This document shows, piece by piece, positions 38,201-45,572 of a stretch of DNA of 64,000 nucleotides. The translations under genes and the position numbers were made by a program. Positions within the stretch are counted from its first letter, which is position 1, and the number at the start of each line of letters is the position of its first letter. This DNA comes from Cellulophaga sp. F20128 (GTDB lineage: Bacteria; Bacteroidota; Bacteroidia; Flavobacteriales; Flavobacteriaceae). Location: positions 1 to 64,000 of the forward strand of contig NZ_JALKBA010000008.1 of assembly GCF_023015805.1 (NCBI RefSeq), given 5' to 3'. The notes beneath the pieces were generated by a model. That model was given only the letters and a program-made list of their open reading frames with translations. It was not told the origin of the DNA and did not search any database.

Positions 38201-38672
38201 GGATATGAAGCTGATTGCCAATGCTGTAAGTAAATTTAACCAAGATGACATCCAAAAAATTGAGCAGAATGGCGAATTAATTATTGCAATTGATAATAAA
38301 AGTATTAATTTACAGTTACAAGATGTAGAGATCTCATCACAGGATATTGAGGGCTGGCTCGTTGCTAGCTCAGGCAATTTAACAGTTGCTCTTGATGTTA
38401 CCATAAGTGAAAACCTTAGAAAAGAAGGGATTGCCAGAGAATTGGTAAACAGAATTCAAAACCTGAGAAAAGAATCTGGTTTTGAAGTGACAGATAAGAT
38501 CGATATAAAAATATTAAAGGATGGTTATGTAGAAAATGCTGTTGCAGATAACATAGCTTATATTAAAACAGAAACATTAACAGCGGAACTTAATTTTGAG
38601 GAAAAACTGGACAATGGCACAACAATTGCTTTTGACGAAGTAAATACAAAATTGTTTATCCAAAAACATTAA
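35271..38672 (+). CDS. ileS: Isoleucyl-tRNA synthetase (eukaryote-like clade)
   Basis: A 1133-residue class I synthetase that charges tRNA-Ile. The HIGH-equivalent is PGIHH (about 54-58) in GPPSANGMPGIHH, and KMSKR lies near 681-685 in GKKMSKRLGN. The editing domain contains TTPWTLPSNTAL (about 240). It is longer than E. coli IleRS (about 940) and lacks its C-terminal zinc finger, features of the eukaryote-like IleRS clade, which includes mupirocin-resistant enzymes. It is followed 4 nt later by the DksA-like gene, so the two are co-transcribed. Confidence 0.97.
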   Translation: MKFEEYKGLDLPKVAENILDYWKENNIFEKSVTNREGGEGYVFFEGPPSANGMPGIHHVMARTIKDIFPRYKTMKGFQVKRKAGWDTHGLPIELGVEKELGITKEDIGKKISVEEYNAACKKAVMRYTDVWNKMTEQVGYWVDMEDPYITYKSKYMESVWWLLKQIYNKDLIYKGYTIQPYSPKAGTGLSSHELNQPGTYQDVTDTTVTAQFKANKETLPKEFKNIEGDIYFIAWTTTPWTLPSNTALTVGSKIEYVLAQTFNQYTFDPIYVILAKNLVGKQFSGKFKLAENDEDFTNYTSSDKKIPYRIVAEVKGTDLLDATYEQLIDYVLPYQNAENAFRIIAGDFVTTEDGTGIVHTAPTFGADDALVAKQATPEIPPMLVLDENDNPVPLVDLQGKFRPELKEFGGKYVKNEYYNDGEAPERSIDVEIAIKLKEENKAFKVEKYVHSYPNCWRTDKPILYYPLDSWFIKVTDVKDRMFSLNETINWKPKSTGEGRFGNWLANANDWNLSRSRYWGIPLPIWRTEDGKEELIIGSIAELKEEMAKALKAGILEKDIFEDFVVGDMSEENYEKVDLHKNIVDQITLVSASGKPMKRENDLIDVWFDSGSMPYAQWHYPFENKELIDENKAYPADFIAEGVDQTRGWFYTLHAIATMVFDSVAYKNVVSNGLVLDKEGKKMSKRLGNAVDPFETMNTHGPDATRWYMISNANPWDNLKFDIEGIAEVKRKFFGTLYNTYSFFSLYANIDNFSYEEADVPLAERPEIDQWILSELHSLIHKVDLAYGDYEPTKAARAISNFVQENLSNWYVRLCRRRFWKGDYQQDKISAYQTLYTCLETVAKLSAPIAPFFMDRLYKDLTQATTKEKAESVHLADFPIYNEALVNKALESKMEKAQTISSLVLSIRQKEKIKVRQPLQRIMVPVLDEKQRSEIEAVADLIKSEVNVKEIELLDDASGILVKQIKPNFKVLGPKFGKDMKLIANAVSKFNQDDIQKIEQNGELIIAIDNKSINLQLQDVEISSQDIEGWLVASSGNLTVALDVTISENLRKEGIARELVNRIQNLRKESGFEVTDKIDIKILKDGYVENAVADNIAYIKTETLTAELNFEEKLDNGTTIAFDEVNTKLFIQKH

Positions 38673-38676
38673 AACT

Positions 38677-39060
38677 ATGGCGCAAGATTTAAATGTAAGA
38701 TACGGCGATAAAGATTTAGAGGAATTTAAAGTTCTTATCACCGAAAAAATAAATAAAGCTAAAGAGCATTTAGAACTTTTAAAAAGTTCGTATATGAACG
38801 ATGGCAACAACGGTACTGATGATACCTCACCTACCTTTAAAGCCTTTGAAGAAGGCTCGCAAACCATGAGTAAAGAAGCAAATACGCAATTGGCTATTCG
38901 TCAAGAAAAATTTATTCGCGATTTAAAAAATGCCTTACTTCGGATTGAGAATAAAACCTTTGGTGTATGTAGAGTTACAGGTAAACTAATTAATAAAGAA
39001 CGATTAAAATTAGTACCCCACGCAACATTAAGCATTGAAGCTAAAAATATGCAACAATAA
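38677..39060 (+). CDS. TraR/DksA-family regulator with degenerate zinc finger
   Basis: A 127-residue protein. A coiled-coil region (about 10-90) precedes the DksA-type C-terminal zinc-finger region (about 92-127). In E. coli DksA four Cys bind zinc; here only one remains, in GVCRVTGKLI, and a His sits in VPHATLSIEA where the second pair would be. DksA proteins bind RNA polymerase through the secondary channel and respond to ppGpp. The degenerate finger seems common to flavobacterial homologues. It is coupled to ileS and ends 2 nt before a terminator. Confidence 0.9.
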   Translation: MAQDLNVRYGDKDLEEFKVLITEKINKAKEHLELLKSSYMNDGNNGTDDTSPTFKAFEEGSQTMSKEANTQLAIRQEKFIRDLKNALLRIENKTFGVCRVTGKLINKERLKLVPHATLSIEAKNMQQ

Positions 39061-39061
39061 T

Positions 39062-39086
39062 AAAACGCCCTTTAAAGGGCGTTTTT
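39062..39086 (+). terminator. Terminator of the ileS-dksA-like operon
   Basis: AAAACGCCCTTT and AAAGGGCGTTTT form a perfect, nearly loopless palindrome ending in T6. It directly follows the DksA-like stop codon and rules out a long start for the next gene. Confidence 0.88.
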
Positions 39087-39097
39087 TACAACCACAA

Positions 39098-39721
39098 ATG
39101 AGGGTTTTTCTTTTTTTACTAACCATAATAGTAACAGCCAATTTTTTAAGTGCTCAAAAAATTGTTAAAAAATCTTTTGCCAACAATCGCATTGATCTAA
39201 TCAATATAAATTCAGAAAATTGTTTTGAAGTTACTCTTGAAACTTCAACAGTTAATGAAATTTCGGTTTTAGCCACTATAAATGGTGAATACCAAAGAGA
39301 TTTATCAGTACAAATCAATGAAGAAGAATCTACCTTATCTGTCAGTGCCGGATTTACACCAAACTTCACAAACCCAAATGACAAATTAAGCGCACACAAG
39401 GTAATCTCTATATCCTTACACATTATTATACCCAACAATAAAAATGTAAAACTGTATGGAAAAAGTTCTAACGTTAACGCTTCCGGTAATTTTAATGATT
39501 TAGACATCTCTCTGTCTGATGGGTATTGCAAATTAACAAATATTGGGAATCATGTATCTACAACTACCCAAAGTGGTGATATTTTCTTAGAAAATAATAC
39601 TGCTACCATAACAGCAACGACCAAATACGGTAAAATATACGACAGCAATATTCCTAAAGGAAATGGTGTATTTCTTTTATCCTCTATTACTGGAAACATA
39701 CATATCTCTAAAACGAAATAA
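39098..39721 (+). CDS. Exported beta-rich protein, DUF4097-like
   Basis: A 207-residue protein with a signal peptide (MRVFLFLLTIIVTANFLSAQ). I chose this ATG because the longer reading from 39035 runs through the terminator at 39062-39086 and overlaps the DksA-like gene. The mature part contains repeating short beta strands with a GNFNDLDISLSDGYCKLTNIG pattern (split here; about 127-147), like the right-handed beta-helix adhesin-like DUF4097 proteins. No function can be assigned. lspA follows 33 nt later on the same strand. Confidence 0.7.
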   Translation: MRVFLFLLTIIVTANFLSAQKIVKKSFANNRIDLININSENCFEVTLETSTVNEISVLATINGEYQRDLSVQINEEESTLSVSAGFTPNFTNPNDKLSAHKVISISLHIIIPNNKNVKLYGKSSNVNASGNFNDLDISLSDGYCKLTNIGNHVSTTTQSGDIFLENNTATITATTKYGKIYDSNIPKGNGVFLLSSITGNIHISKTK

Positions 39722-39726
39722 ATGCC

Positions 39727-39734
39727 TATTTTTG
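39727..39734 (+). promoter_or_regulatory. -7 element upstream of lspA
   Basis: TATTTTTG matches TAnnTTTG, 21 nt before the lspA start. No clear TTG element accompanies it. Confidence 0.4.
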
Positions 39735-39754
39735 CCAAATCTATTTAGTAAAGA

Positions 39755-40393
39755 ATGAGTCTAAAGAAATCTATCCTAGTAATTATACTACTTTTAGTAG
39801 TAGACCAAATAAGCAAAATATACATAAAGACACACTTTACGTATCAACAATCTATAGAAGTATTTAGTTGGTTTAAAATATTGTTTATAGAAAACGAAGG
39901 TGCAGCCTGGGGTGCAAAATTAAGCGATGTTTTTCCGGTGTCAGATAGTACTGGGAAATTAATACTAACCGTTTTTAGATTGTTTGCAGTTGCTGGTATT
40001 GGGTATTGGCTCTACGGCACAATTAAAAAACATGCACCAAGTGTACTTATTCTGGCAGTTTCCCTAATCTTTGCAGGGGCTTTAGGTAATATTATAGATT
40101 CTGTTTTTTACGGTGCCATTTTTGATGAAAGTTATGGAAAAATAGCTACTTTATTCTCCGATGAGCCCTATAGTAGTTTATTTCATGGCAAGGTTGTAGA
40201 TATGCTTTACTTTCCAATCATTCAAGATGCCATTTGGCCTTCTTGGATTCCGTTTGTCGGGGGCAATACCTTTAGTTTCTTTGAGCCCGTTTTCAACATT
40301 GCAGATATGGCTATTAGTACTGGCGTGGGTATCCTTTTGGTTTTTAATAAAAAAGCTTTTGGAACTAAAACTGAAATATCTGCTGAGGAGTAA
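39755..40393 (+). CDS. lspA: Prolipoprotein signal peptidase (signal peptidase II)
   Basis: A 212-residue inner-membrane aspartic protease that cleaves signal peptides of lipid-modified prolipoproteins. Catalytic Asp115 in GNIID and Asp184 in FNIADM match the two family motifs, with N-x-G-A-A-W-G (about 47-53) also conserved. It is longer than the 160-170-residue E. coli enzyme because of an extra loop (about 122-172) typical of Bacteroidota. The window encodes at least seven lipoproteins that would be its substrates. Its 3' end overlaps the converging cyclo-ligase gene by 29 nt. Confidence 0.96.
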   Translation: MSLKKSILVIILLLVVDQISKIYIKTHFTYQQSIEVFSWFKILFIENEGAAWGAKLSDVFPVSDSTGKLILTVFRLFAVAGIGYWLYGTIKKHAPSVLILAVSLIFAGALGNIIDSVFYGAIFDESYGKIATLFSDEPYSSLFHGKVVDMLYFPIIQDAIWPSWIPFVGGNTFSFFEPVFNIADMAISTGVGILLVFNKKAFGTKTEISAEE

Positions 40394-40925
40394 CACAGTA
40401 GTTTAAGGGAATATCTTCCGTATAAACATCTGTAATTTCTGCTTCAGGTTCAAAAAAAGACAATCCTACCTTTATAACATTTGGCTTACAATTGGCTAGA
40501 AACTGGTCGTAATACCCTTTACCATAACCTATTCTATTCCCTAACTTGTCATACGCTAATAACGGAATAAAAACCACATCCATTTGTAGAGGATGAATTT
40601 CTATACCATCAGTAGGCTCTGGTACATTGAAATTATTCTTTTTTAATAGGGTACTATCGGTAAGTAAAAAGTGAGTTAAAGAAGTATCTGCATTCATTTT
40701 TGGCAGAATAATGTTTTTGTCTTTCCCTTGAAGAATGGTTAGAATATAACTAGTGTCTATTTCCTTTTTTTCTACAATTGATAAAAAAATATGATAATAC
40801 GTATGCTGCCATATGGGCAATTTTAATATCTGATTGGATATTTCTAAACTTTTATCAGCCACTTGAATAGCTGATAAATTATCCCGTTGTTCCTTGTACT
40901 TAATCCGTAGTTCTTTTTTATTCAT
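40365..40925 (-). CDS. 5-formyltetrahydrofolate cyclo-ligase
   Basis: A 186-residue enzyme that converts 5-formyl-THF to 5,10-methenyl-THF with ATP. The signature LAYDKLGNRIGYGKGYYDQFL (split; about 123-143) carries the ATP-binding G-x-G-x-G-Y-Y-D loop, and the N-terminal KKELRIKYKEQR basic segment is conserved. Length is normal. It overlaps the 3' end of lspA in converging orientation. The 28-residue small ORF lies 21 nt upstream and may share its transcript. Confidence 0.95.
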   Translation of the reverse strand: MNKKELRIKYKEQRDNLSAIQVADKSLEISNQILKLPIWQHTYYHIFLSIVEKKEIDTSYILTILQGKDKNIILPKMNADTSLTHFLLTDSTLLKKNNFNVPEPTDGIEIHPLQMDVVFIPLLAYDKLGNRIGYGKGYYDQFLANCKPNVIKVGLSFFEPEAEITDVYTEDIPLNYCVTPQQIFQF

Positions 40926-40946
40926 TGGTACGCTTAAAAAGCCATT

Positions 40947-41033
40947 TTATTTTCTAGATGAAATAGCTTCGTATATAACTACAAAGATCATCATTATTAC
41001 ATAGACGCCCATTGCAACCACATATAACTCCAT
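40947..41033 (-). CDS. Putative 28-residue single-pass membrane protein
   Basis: A very short ORF whose product is hydrophobic except for a basic tail (start MELYVVAMG, end YEAISSRK). One membrane segment spans about residues 3-23, with positive residues at the C-terminus. A longer in-frame reading from 41207 adds 58 residues of low quality and is not favoured. It lies 21 nt upstream of the cyclo-ligase gene on the same strand. Evidence is limited to hydrophobicity and position; it may not be translated. Confidence 0.35.
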   Translation of the reverse strand: MELYVVAMGVYVIMMIFVVIYEAISSRK

Positions 41034-41079
41034 AATTACTAATTTTATGGAGCTAATGTAGATAAAAAAATTATAATTA

Positions 41080-41109
41080 ATCGATAAAGTGCTTGTTTTT
41101 ATCGATAAA
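41080..41109. repeat. Direct repeat ATCGATAAA, 21 bp apart
   Basis: ATCGATAAA occurs at 41080-41088 and 41101-41109, start to start 21 bp or two helical turns. Each contains the palindrome ATCGAT. It lies upstream of the small membrane ORF and of uvrC on the other strand. A binding site is possible. Confidence 0.35.
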
Positions 41110-41267
41110 ATGCAGTCTATTATAGAATTCCTGGTATTCCACTTTCTATGCTCAAAAGATAAAACTTTTATCCAGAAGAGAACAACCCGATTCAAAATTA
41201 ATTGCAACCCTATCTATTCCGTTAAATAAAAACATAGTAATTTCACTACTTCAATTACTAATGTGAT

Positions 41268-41275
41268 TATTTTTG
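41268..41275 (+). promoter_or_regulatory. -7 element abutting the uvrC start codon
   Basis: TATTTTTG ends only 4 nt before the uvrC ATG at 41280. If used, transcription would begin at or next to the start codon, giving a leaderless mRNA. No clear TTG element is present. Confidence 0.4.
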
Positions 41276-41279
41276 CATC

Positions 41280-43070
41280 ATGTCTAAAGAGATTTCCATA
41301 AAACTACAGTTAAGCACACTGCCTACTACTCCAGGTGTCTATCAGTTTTATGATATTAGTGAAAAAATTCTGTATGTAGGCAAGGCTAAAAACTTAAAAA
41401 AAAGGGTTAGTTCGTATTTTACGAAGAATCACGAGTACGGGAAAACCAAAGTGCTCGTCAAAAAAATTGTGCACATAAAGCACATTGTAGTTCCTACAGA
41501 ATCTGATGCCTTATTATTAGAAAACAACCTGATTAAAAAATACCAACCTAGGTATAATGTCTTATTAAAGGATGACAAGACCTACCCTTGGATTTGCATA
41601 AAAAACGAACGCTTTCCAAGAATATTTCCCACCCGAAATCTCGTAAAAGACGGTTCTGAATATTTTGGTCCTTATACCAGTATGAAAACCGTTAGGGTGC
41701 TTTTAGACCTCATAAAAAGTGTGTACCCCTTGCGCAACTGTTCTTATGATTTATCTGATGAAAAAATAAATGCCGGAAAATACAAAGTGTGCCTAGAGTA
41801 TCATTTAGGCAATTGCAAAGGCCCTTGCGAAGGGTATCAATCTTCCGAAGAATATCAAAGACAAATTGTTGAAATTAAAGAAATCGTAAAGGGTAATTTT
41901 AAATCTTCGGTACATTATTTTAGAACTCAGATGAAAGAGTTGGCCTCAGAAATGAGATTTGAAGAGGCTCAAGAAATTAAAGAAAAGGTTGAAGTATTGG
42001 AAAATTATCAGGTAAAATCGACCATAGTGAATCCTAAAATAAACAATGTAGACGTTTTCTCTATCATTTCTGACGAGAGTTATGCCTATATTAATTTTTT
42101 ACAATTGTCACATGGAGCCATTATAAGATCGCACACCTTGGAGTTAAAGAAAAAATTAAATGAATCCGATGAAGAATTACTACAGCTGGGGATTATAGAG
42201 ATAAGGCAACGATTTAAATCGCATTCCACAGAAATCTATCTTCCATTTGTAGTTACAGTAGACAAGGAGTTAAAAGTAACAGTCCCCAAATTAGGAGACA
42301 AAAAAAGGATATTAGAGTTATCTGAAAGAAACGCCAAGTTTTTCAGAATGGAGCGCTTTAAACAATTAATGGTTACAGATCCAGACAGACATACCAATAG
42401 AATAATGGCGCAAATGAAAAAGGATTTGCGTTTATCCGAAGAACCTAGGCATATAGAGTGTTTTGACAATTCTAATATTCAGGGTTCTAATCCAGTGGCA
42501 GCCTGTGTTGTATTTAGAAATGGCAAGCCGTACAAAAAAGACTACAGACACTACAATATTAAAACCGTTGTTGGACCAGATGATTACGCTTCTATGGAAG
42601 AGGTTGTATACAGACGCTATAAAAGATTAATAGATGAAGAACAATCATTGCCCCAGTTAATTGTAATAGATGGTGGTAAAGGACAATTATCCTCTGCCCT
42701 TAAAAGTTTAGATATTTTAGGTTTGCGTGGTAAAATAGCAATTATAGGTATTGCTAAAAGATTAGAAGAGATTTATTTTCCAGGCGATTCAATTCCCTTA
42801 TATTTAGATAAGAAATCAGAAAGCTTAAAAATAATTCAGCAGCTACGTAACGAAGCACATCGATTTGGGATTACATTCCATAGAGTAAAAAGAAGCAAGG
42901 CCGCTATTAACTCCGAATTAGAAAATATAGAAGGTATCGGAGAAAAAACAACAATGGAACTTTTAAAAACATTCAAATCTGTAAAACGAATTAAAGAAGC
43001 CAGTTTAGAACAACTAGCAGCAATAATAGGTATGTCAAAAGCAAAAAAAATACACAACACTTTTCATTAA
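41280..43070 (+). CDS. uvrC: Excinuclease ABC subunit C
   Basis: A 596-residue nuclease subunit that makes both incisions in nucleotide excision repair. The N-terminal GIY-YIG domain has TPGVYQFYD (about 17-25) and YVGKAKNLKKR (32-42). A UVR motif lies near 205-235. The RNase H-like 3' domain contains IECFDNSNIQGSNPVA (about 392), and helix-hairpin-helix repeats end the protein. A Cys-rich stretch (about 150-185) may bind a metal cluster. The patatin gene starts 2 nt after its stop. Confidence 0.97.
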   Translation: MSKEISIKLQLSTLPTTPGVYQFYDISEKILYVGKAKNLKKRVSSYFTKNHEYGKTKVLVKKIVHIKHIVVPTESDALLLENNLIKKYQPRYNVLLKDDKTYPWICIKNERFPRIFPTRNLVKDGSEYFGPYTSMKTVRVLLDLIKSVYPLRNCSYDLSDEKINAGKYKVCLEYHLGNCKGPCEGYQSSEEYQRQIVEIKEIVKGNFKSSVHYFRTQMKELASEMRFEEAQEIKEKVEVLENYQVKSTIVNPKINNVDVFSIISDESYAYINFLQLSHGAIIRSHTLELKKKLNESDEELLQLGIIEIRQRFKSHSTEIYLPFVVTVDKELKVTVPKLGDKKRILELSERNAKFFRMERFKQLMVTDPDRHTNRIMAQMKKDLRLSEEPRHIECFDNSNIQGSNPVAACVVFRNGKPYKKDYRHYNIKTVVGPDDYASMEEVVYRRYKRLIDEEQSLPQLIVIDGGKGQLSSALKSLDILGLRGKIAIIGIAKRLEEIYFPGDSIPLYLDKKSESLKIIQQLRNEAHRFGITFHRVKRSKAAINSELENIEGIGEKTTMELLKTFKSVKRIKEASLEQLAAIIGMSKAKKIHNTFH

Positions 43071-43072
43071 AA

Positions 43073-45355
43073 ATGTATAAAAAAATACTAATATTACTTT
43101 TCGCTATTCTAGGCACAACAACCTATGGGCAAGCCTTACAAACCAATGACAGCATAAAAGTTGGCTTGGTATTAAGTGGGGGTGGAGCAAAAGGATTAGC
43201 ACATATTGGCGCCTTAAAAGTAATTGAAGAGTCTGGAGTAAAAATAGATTACATTGCCGGAACAAGTATGGGTGCAATTATTGGGGCACTCTATGCCGCT
43301 GGGTATTCTGCCAAAGAATTAGATTCTATTTTTAACACTACAGATATCTCTCAATTAATTCAAGATAATCTACCTAGAGGCGCAAGAAATTTTTACGACA
43401 AAGAAGACAATGAACGTTATGCCCTAAGCCTACCGTTTAACAACTTTAAAATATCGTTTCCTTCTGCCATTTCTAGTGGACAAAATATATATAATCTCTT
43501 GGCCGAATTATTATACCCCGTTAAGGACATCAATGATTTTAACAACCTTCCCATACCTTTTTTCTGTATTGCAACAGACATAGAAACCGGTGAAGAAGTT
43601 CTTTTAAATAAAGGCTATTTACCCGAAGCCATTATGGCAAGTGGCACCTTCCCCTCTTTATTTGAGCCTTCGGAAATTGACGGAAGAATTTTAATAGATG
43701 GTGGTGTAGTAAATAATTATCCCATTAAAAGATTAAAAAATATGGGAGCTACGGTTATTATTGGTGTAGACGTTCAACATGGCCTTTCCAAAAGAGAAAA
43801 CCTATTATCTGCAACGGAAGTGTTACTGCAGATTAACAATTACCGAACTGTTGCCGCTATGAAAGAAAAAGTAGCTGAAACAGATATTTATATCAAACCC
43901 AATATTGATAATTTTTCTGTTATAGACTTTGCCTATGGAAAAACGATAATTACAAATGGCGAAAAAGCGGCAATGACCAAATATGATGACTTAAAGAAAT
44001 TAGCAATAAAACAAAATACTACTTCCTTAAAAATCAAACCTTTAGAAGCAATAGATTCACTACAAATTAAAAATCTAATTATAGAAGGAAACAAAGACTA
44101 CACTAGAGCCTACATAAAAGGAAAGTTACGGTTAAATCTAGATGAAAAAATTACATTCAGCAAACTGCAACAAGGCATCAATAATTTAGCTGCTACTAAT
44201 AATTTTAAAACTATTCGGTACAAATTATTTTCTCAGGAATCTATAGATTCGGATGAGAGTGAATTAAATTTTAAACTCACCTTAAAAGAGAACAAAAACA
44301 AAATGTTTATTAAAATGGGTGCTCATTATGACGATTTATACAAAAGTGCAGCCATAATTAATCTGACAAAGAAAAATATTTTTTTACAAGATGATGTGGG
44401 TTCCTTCGATTTTATTCTAGGTGACAATATTAGGTACAAAATAGAATATTATGTAGACAAAGGATTTTATTGGAGCTTTGGATTTAAATCTATCTACAAT
44501 ACATTTAATTCTGAAATAGATTACGATATCATCAAATCTAATTTTGAAGTACCGAATGACAATATTAACAACATCAATTTAGATGTTATTAATCTTACCA
44601 ATCAAATGTATGTTCAAACAGTGTGGAATGAAGAGTTTTCGCTTAGCCTAGGTGTAGAGCATCGTTTTTTAAAATTAAGCTCAAGGACTTTGGTAGAAAA
44701 TGTACCTGAAAATCCTGATGGCAATCCCCCTTCTAACGACAATTTTAGAACCATTCTAGAAAAAAGTAATTATTATAGTGGGTTTGGAAAACTAAAATTA
44801 GACACCTATAACGACAAATATTTTCCTACCAAAGGCCTGTATTTTAATGGTAATTTTCATTTTTACATGTTGTCATCCGATTACAACAATAATTTTAAAG
44901 AGTTTTCCATTACCCAAGGAAATATGGGTGCCGCCTTTACCATAGCCAAAAATTTATCCATCAATTTAGAAACTGGAGGTGGTTTTAAATTAGGAACATC
45001 TAATGTGCGCTCCTTAGATTATATTTTAGGTGGTTATGGCAATGATTTAAGCAATAATTTTATTCCCTTTTTAGGGTATGACTTTCTTAGTTTAACAGGC
45101 AACAGCTACATAAAAGCCTACGGAAGGTTAGACTATGAATTTAGCCCAAAAAATCATTTGTTATTTGCAGCCAATTATGCCAACGTAGCAGATGACATTT
45201 ATAGAACTGCGAACTGGTTTACAGTACCCAACTATTCTGGGTATGGAATTGGTTATGGCCTAGAATCATTTATAGGGCCAATACAAGTAGTTTACTCTTG
45301 GTCACCAGAAAGAACCAAAGGCAACTTCTTTTTTAGTTTAGGGTATTGGTTTTAA
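43073..45355 (+). CDS. Patatin-like phospholipase fused to a BamA-type barrel
   Basis: A 760-residue outer-membrane protein. After a signal peptide (about 1-19), a patatin domain (about 28-270) has the oxyanion loop SGGGAKGLAHIGAL (35-48), nucleophile Ser65 in GTSMG and the catalytic Asp in DGGVVNNYP. A POTRA-like segment (about 325-395) is followed by an Omp85/BamA-type beta barrel to the C-terminal aromatic residue. The design matches the type Vd autotransporter (PlpD) architecture, so the lipase may be surface-exposed or held. It is coupled to uvrC by a 2-nt gap. Confidence 0.93.
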   Translation: MYKKILILLFAILGTTTYGQALQTNDSIKVGLVLSGGGAKGLAHIGALKVIEESGVKIDYIAGTSMGAIIGALYAAGYSAKELDSIFNTTDISQLIQDNLPRGARNFYDKEDNERYALSLPFNNFKISFPSAISSGQNIYNLLAELLYPVKDINDFNNLPIPFFCIATDIETGEEVLLNKGYLPEAIMASGTFPSLFEPSEIDGRILIDGGVVNNYPIKRLKNMGATVIIGVDVQHGLSKRENLLSATEVLLQINNYRTVAAMKEKVAETDIYIKPNIDNFSVIDFAYGKTIITNGEKAAMTKYDDLKKLAIKQNTTSLKIKPLEAIDSLQIKNLIIEGNKDYTRAYIKGKLRLNLDEKITFSKLQQGINNLAATNNFKTIRYKLFSQESIDSDESELNFKLTLKENKNKMFIKMGAHYDDLYKSAAIINLTKKNIFLQDDVGSFDFILGDNIRYKIEYYVDKGFYWSFGFKSIYNTFNSEIDYDIIKSNFEVPNDNINNINLDVINLTNQMYVQTVWNEEFSLSLGVEHRFLKLSSRTLVENVPENPDGNPPSNDNFRTILEKSNYYSGFGKLKLDTYNDKYFPTKGLYFNGNFHFYMLSSDYNNNFKEFSITQGNMGAAFTIAKNLSINLETGGGFKLGTSNVRSLDYILGGYGNDLSNNFIPFLGYDFLSLTGNSYIKAYGRLDYEFSPKNHLLFAANYANVADDIYRTANWFTVPNYSGYGIGYGLESFIGPIQVVYSWSPERTKGNFFFSLGYWF

Positions 45356-45465
45356 CAATCTAATTGATTTAGCTAAAGCAAGGGATTAACTAAATAATCA
45401 CTTATTTTTTCCGATATTAGCATATTAATATTACGTTTTATGCTTCAATTGAGAATAGATATTAC

Positions 45466-45481
45466 TGCCCATTTACGGGCA
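45466..45481 (+). promoter_or_regulatory. Small hairpin upstream of hppD
   Basis: TGCCC/GGGCA with a 6-nt loop lies about 90 nt before hppD, just ahead of the palindrome at 45489-45505. It may be part of a structured leader or a short terminator without a T run. Confidence 0.35.
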
Positions 45482-45488
45482 ATGTGGT

Positions 45489-45505
45489 GATAGATGACAC
45501 CTATC
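45489..45505. promoter_or_regulatory. Operator-like palindrome upstream of hppD
   Basis: GATAG-A-TG-A-CA-C-CTATC is a 17-bp imperfect palindrome: seven of eight pairs match. It lies 68 nt before hppD. Size and symmetry suit a dimeric repressor or activator site. Confidence 0.4.
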
Positions 45506-45572
45506 ATAGCCTTTTGTTTTTCACTTATAAAGCAAGAGAATACTACTACACTTAATTTTAAATCACAACAGT

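Noticed and set aside
39035-39097. N-terminal extension of the DUF4097-like gene
   Set aside because: The extension overlaps the DksA-like gene and passes through its terminator; the ATG at 39098 gives a proper signal peptide.
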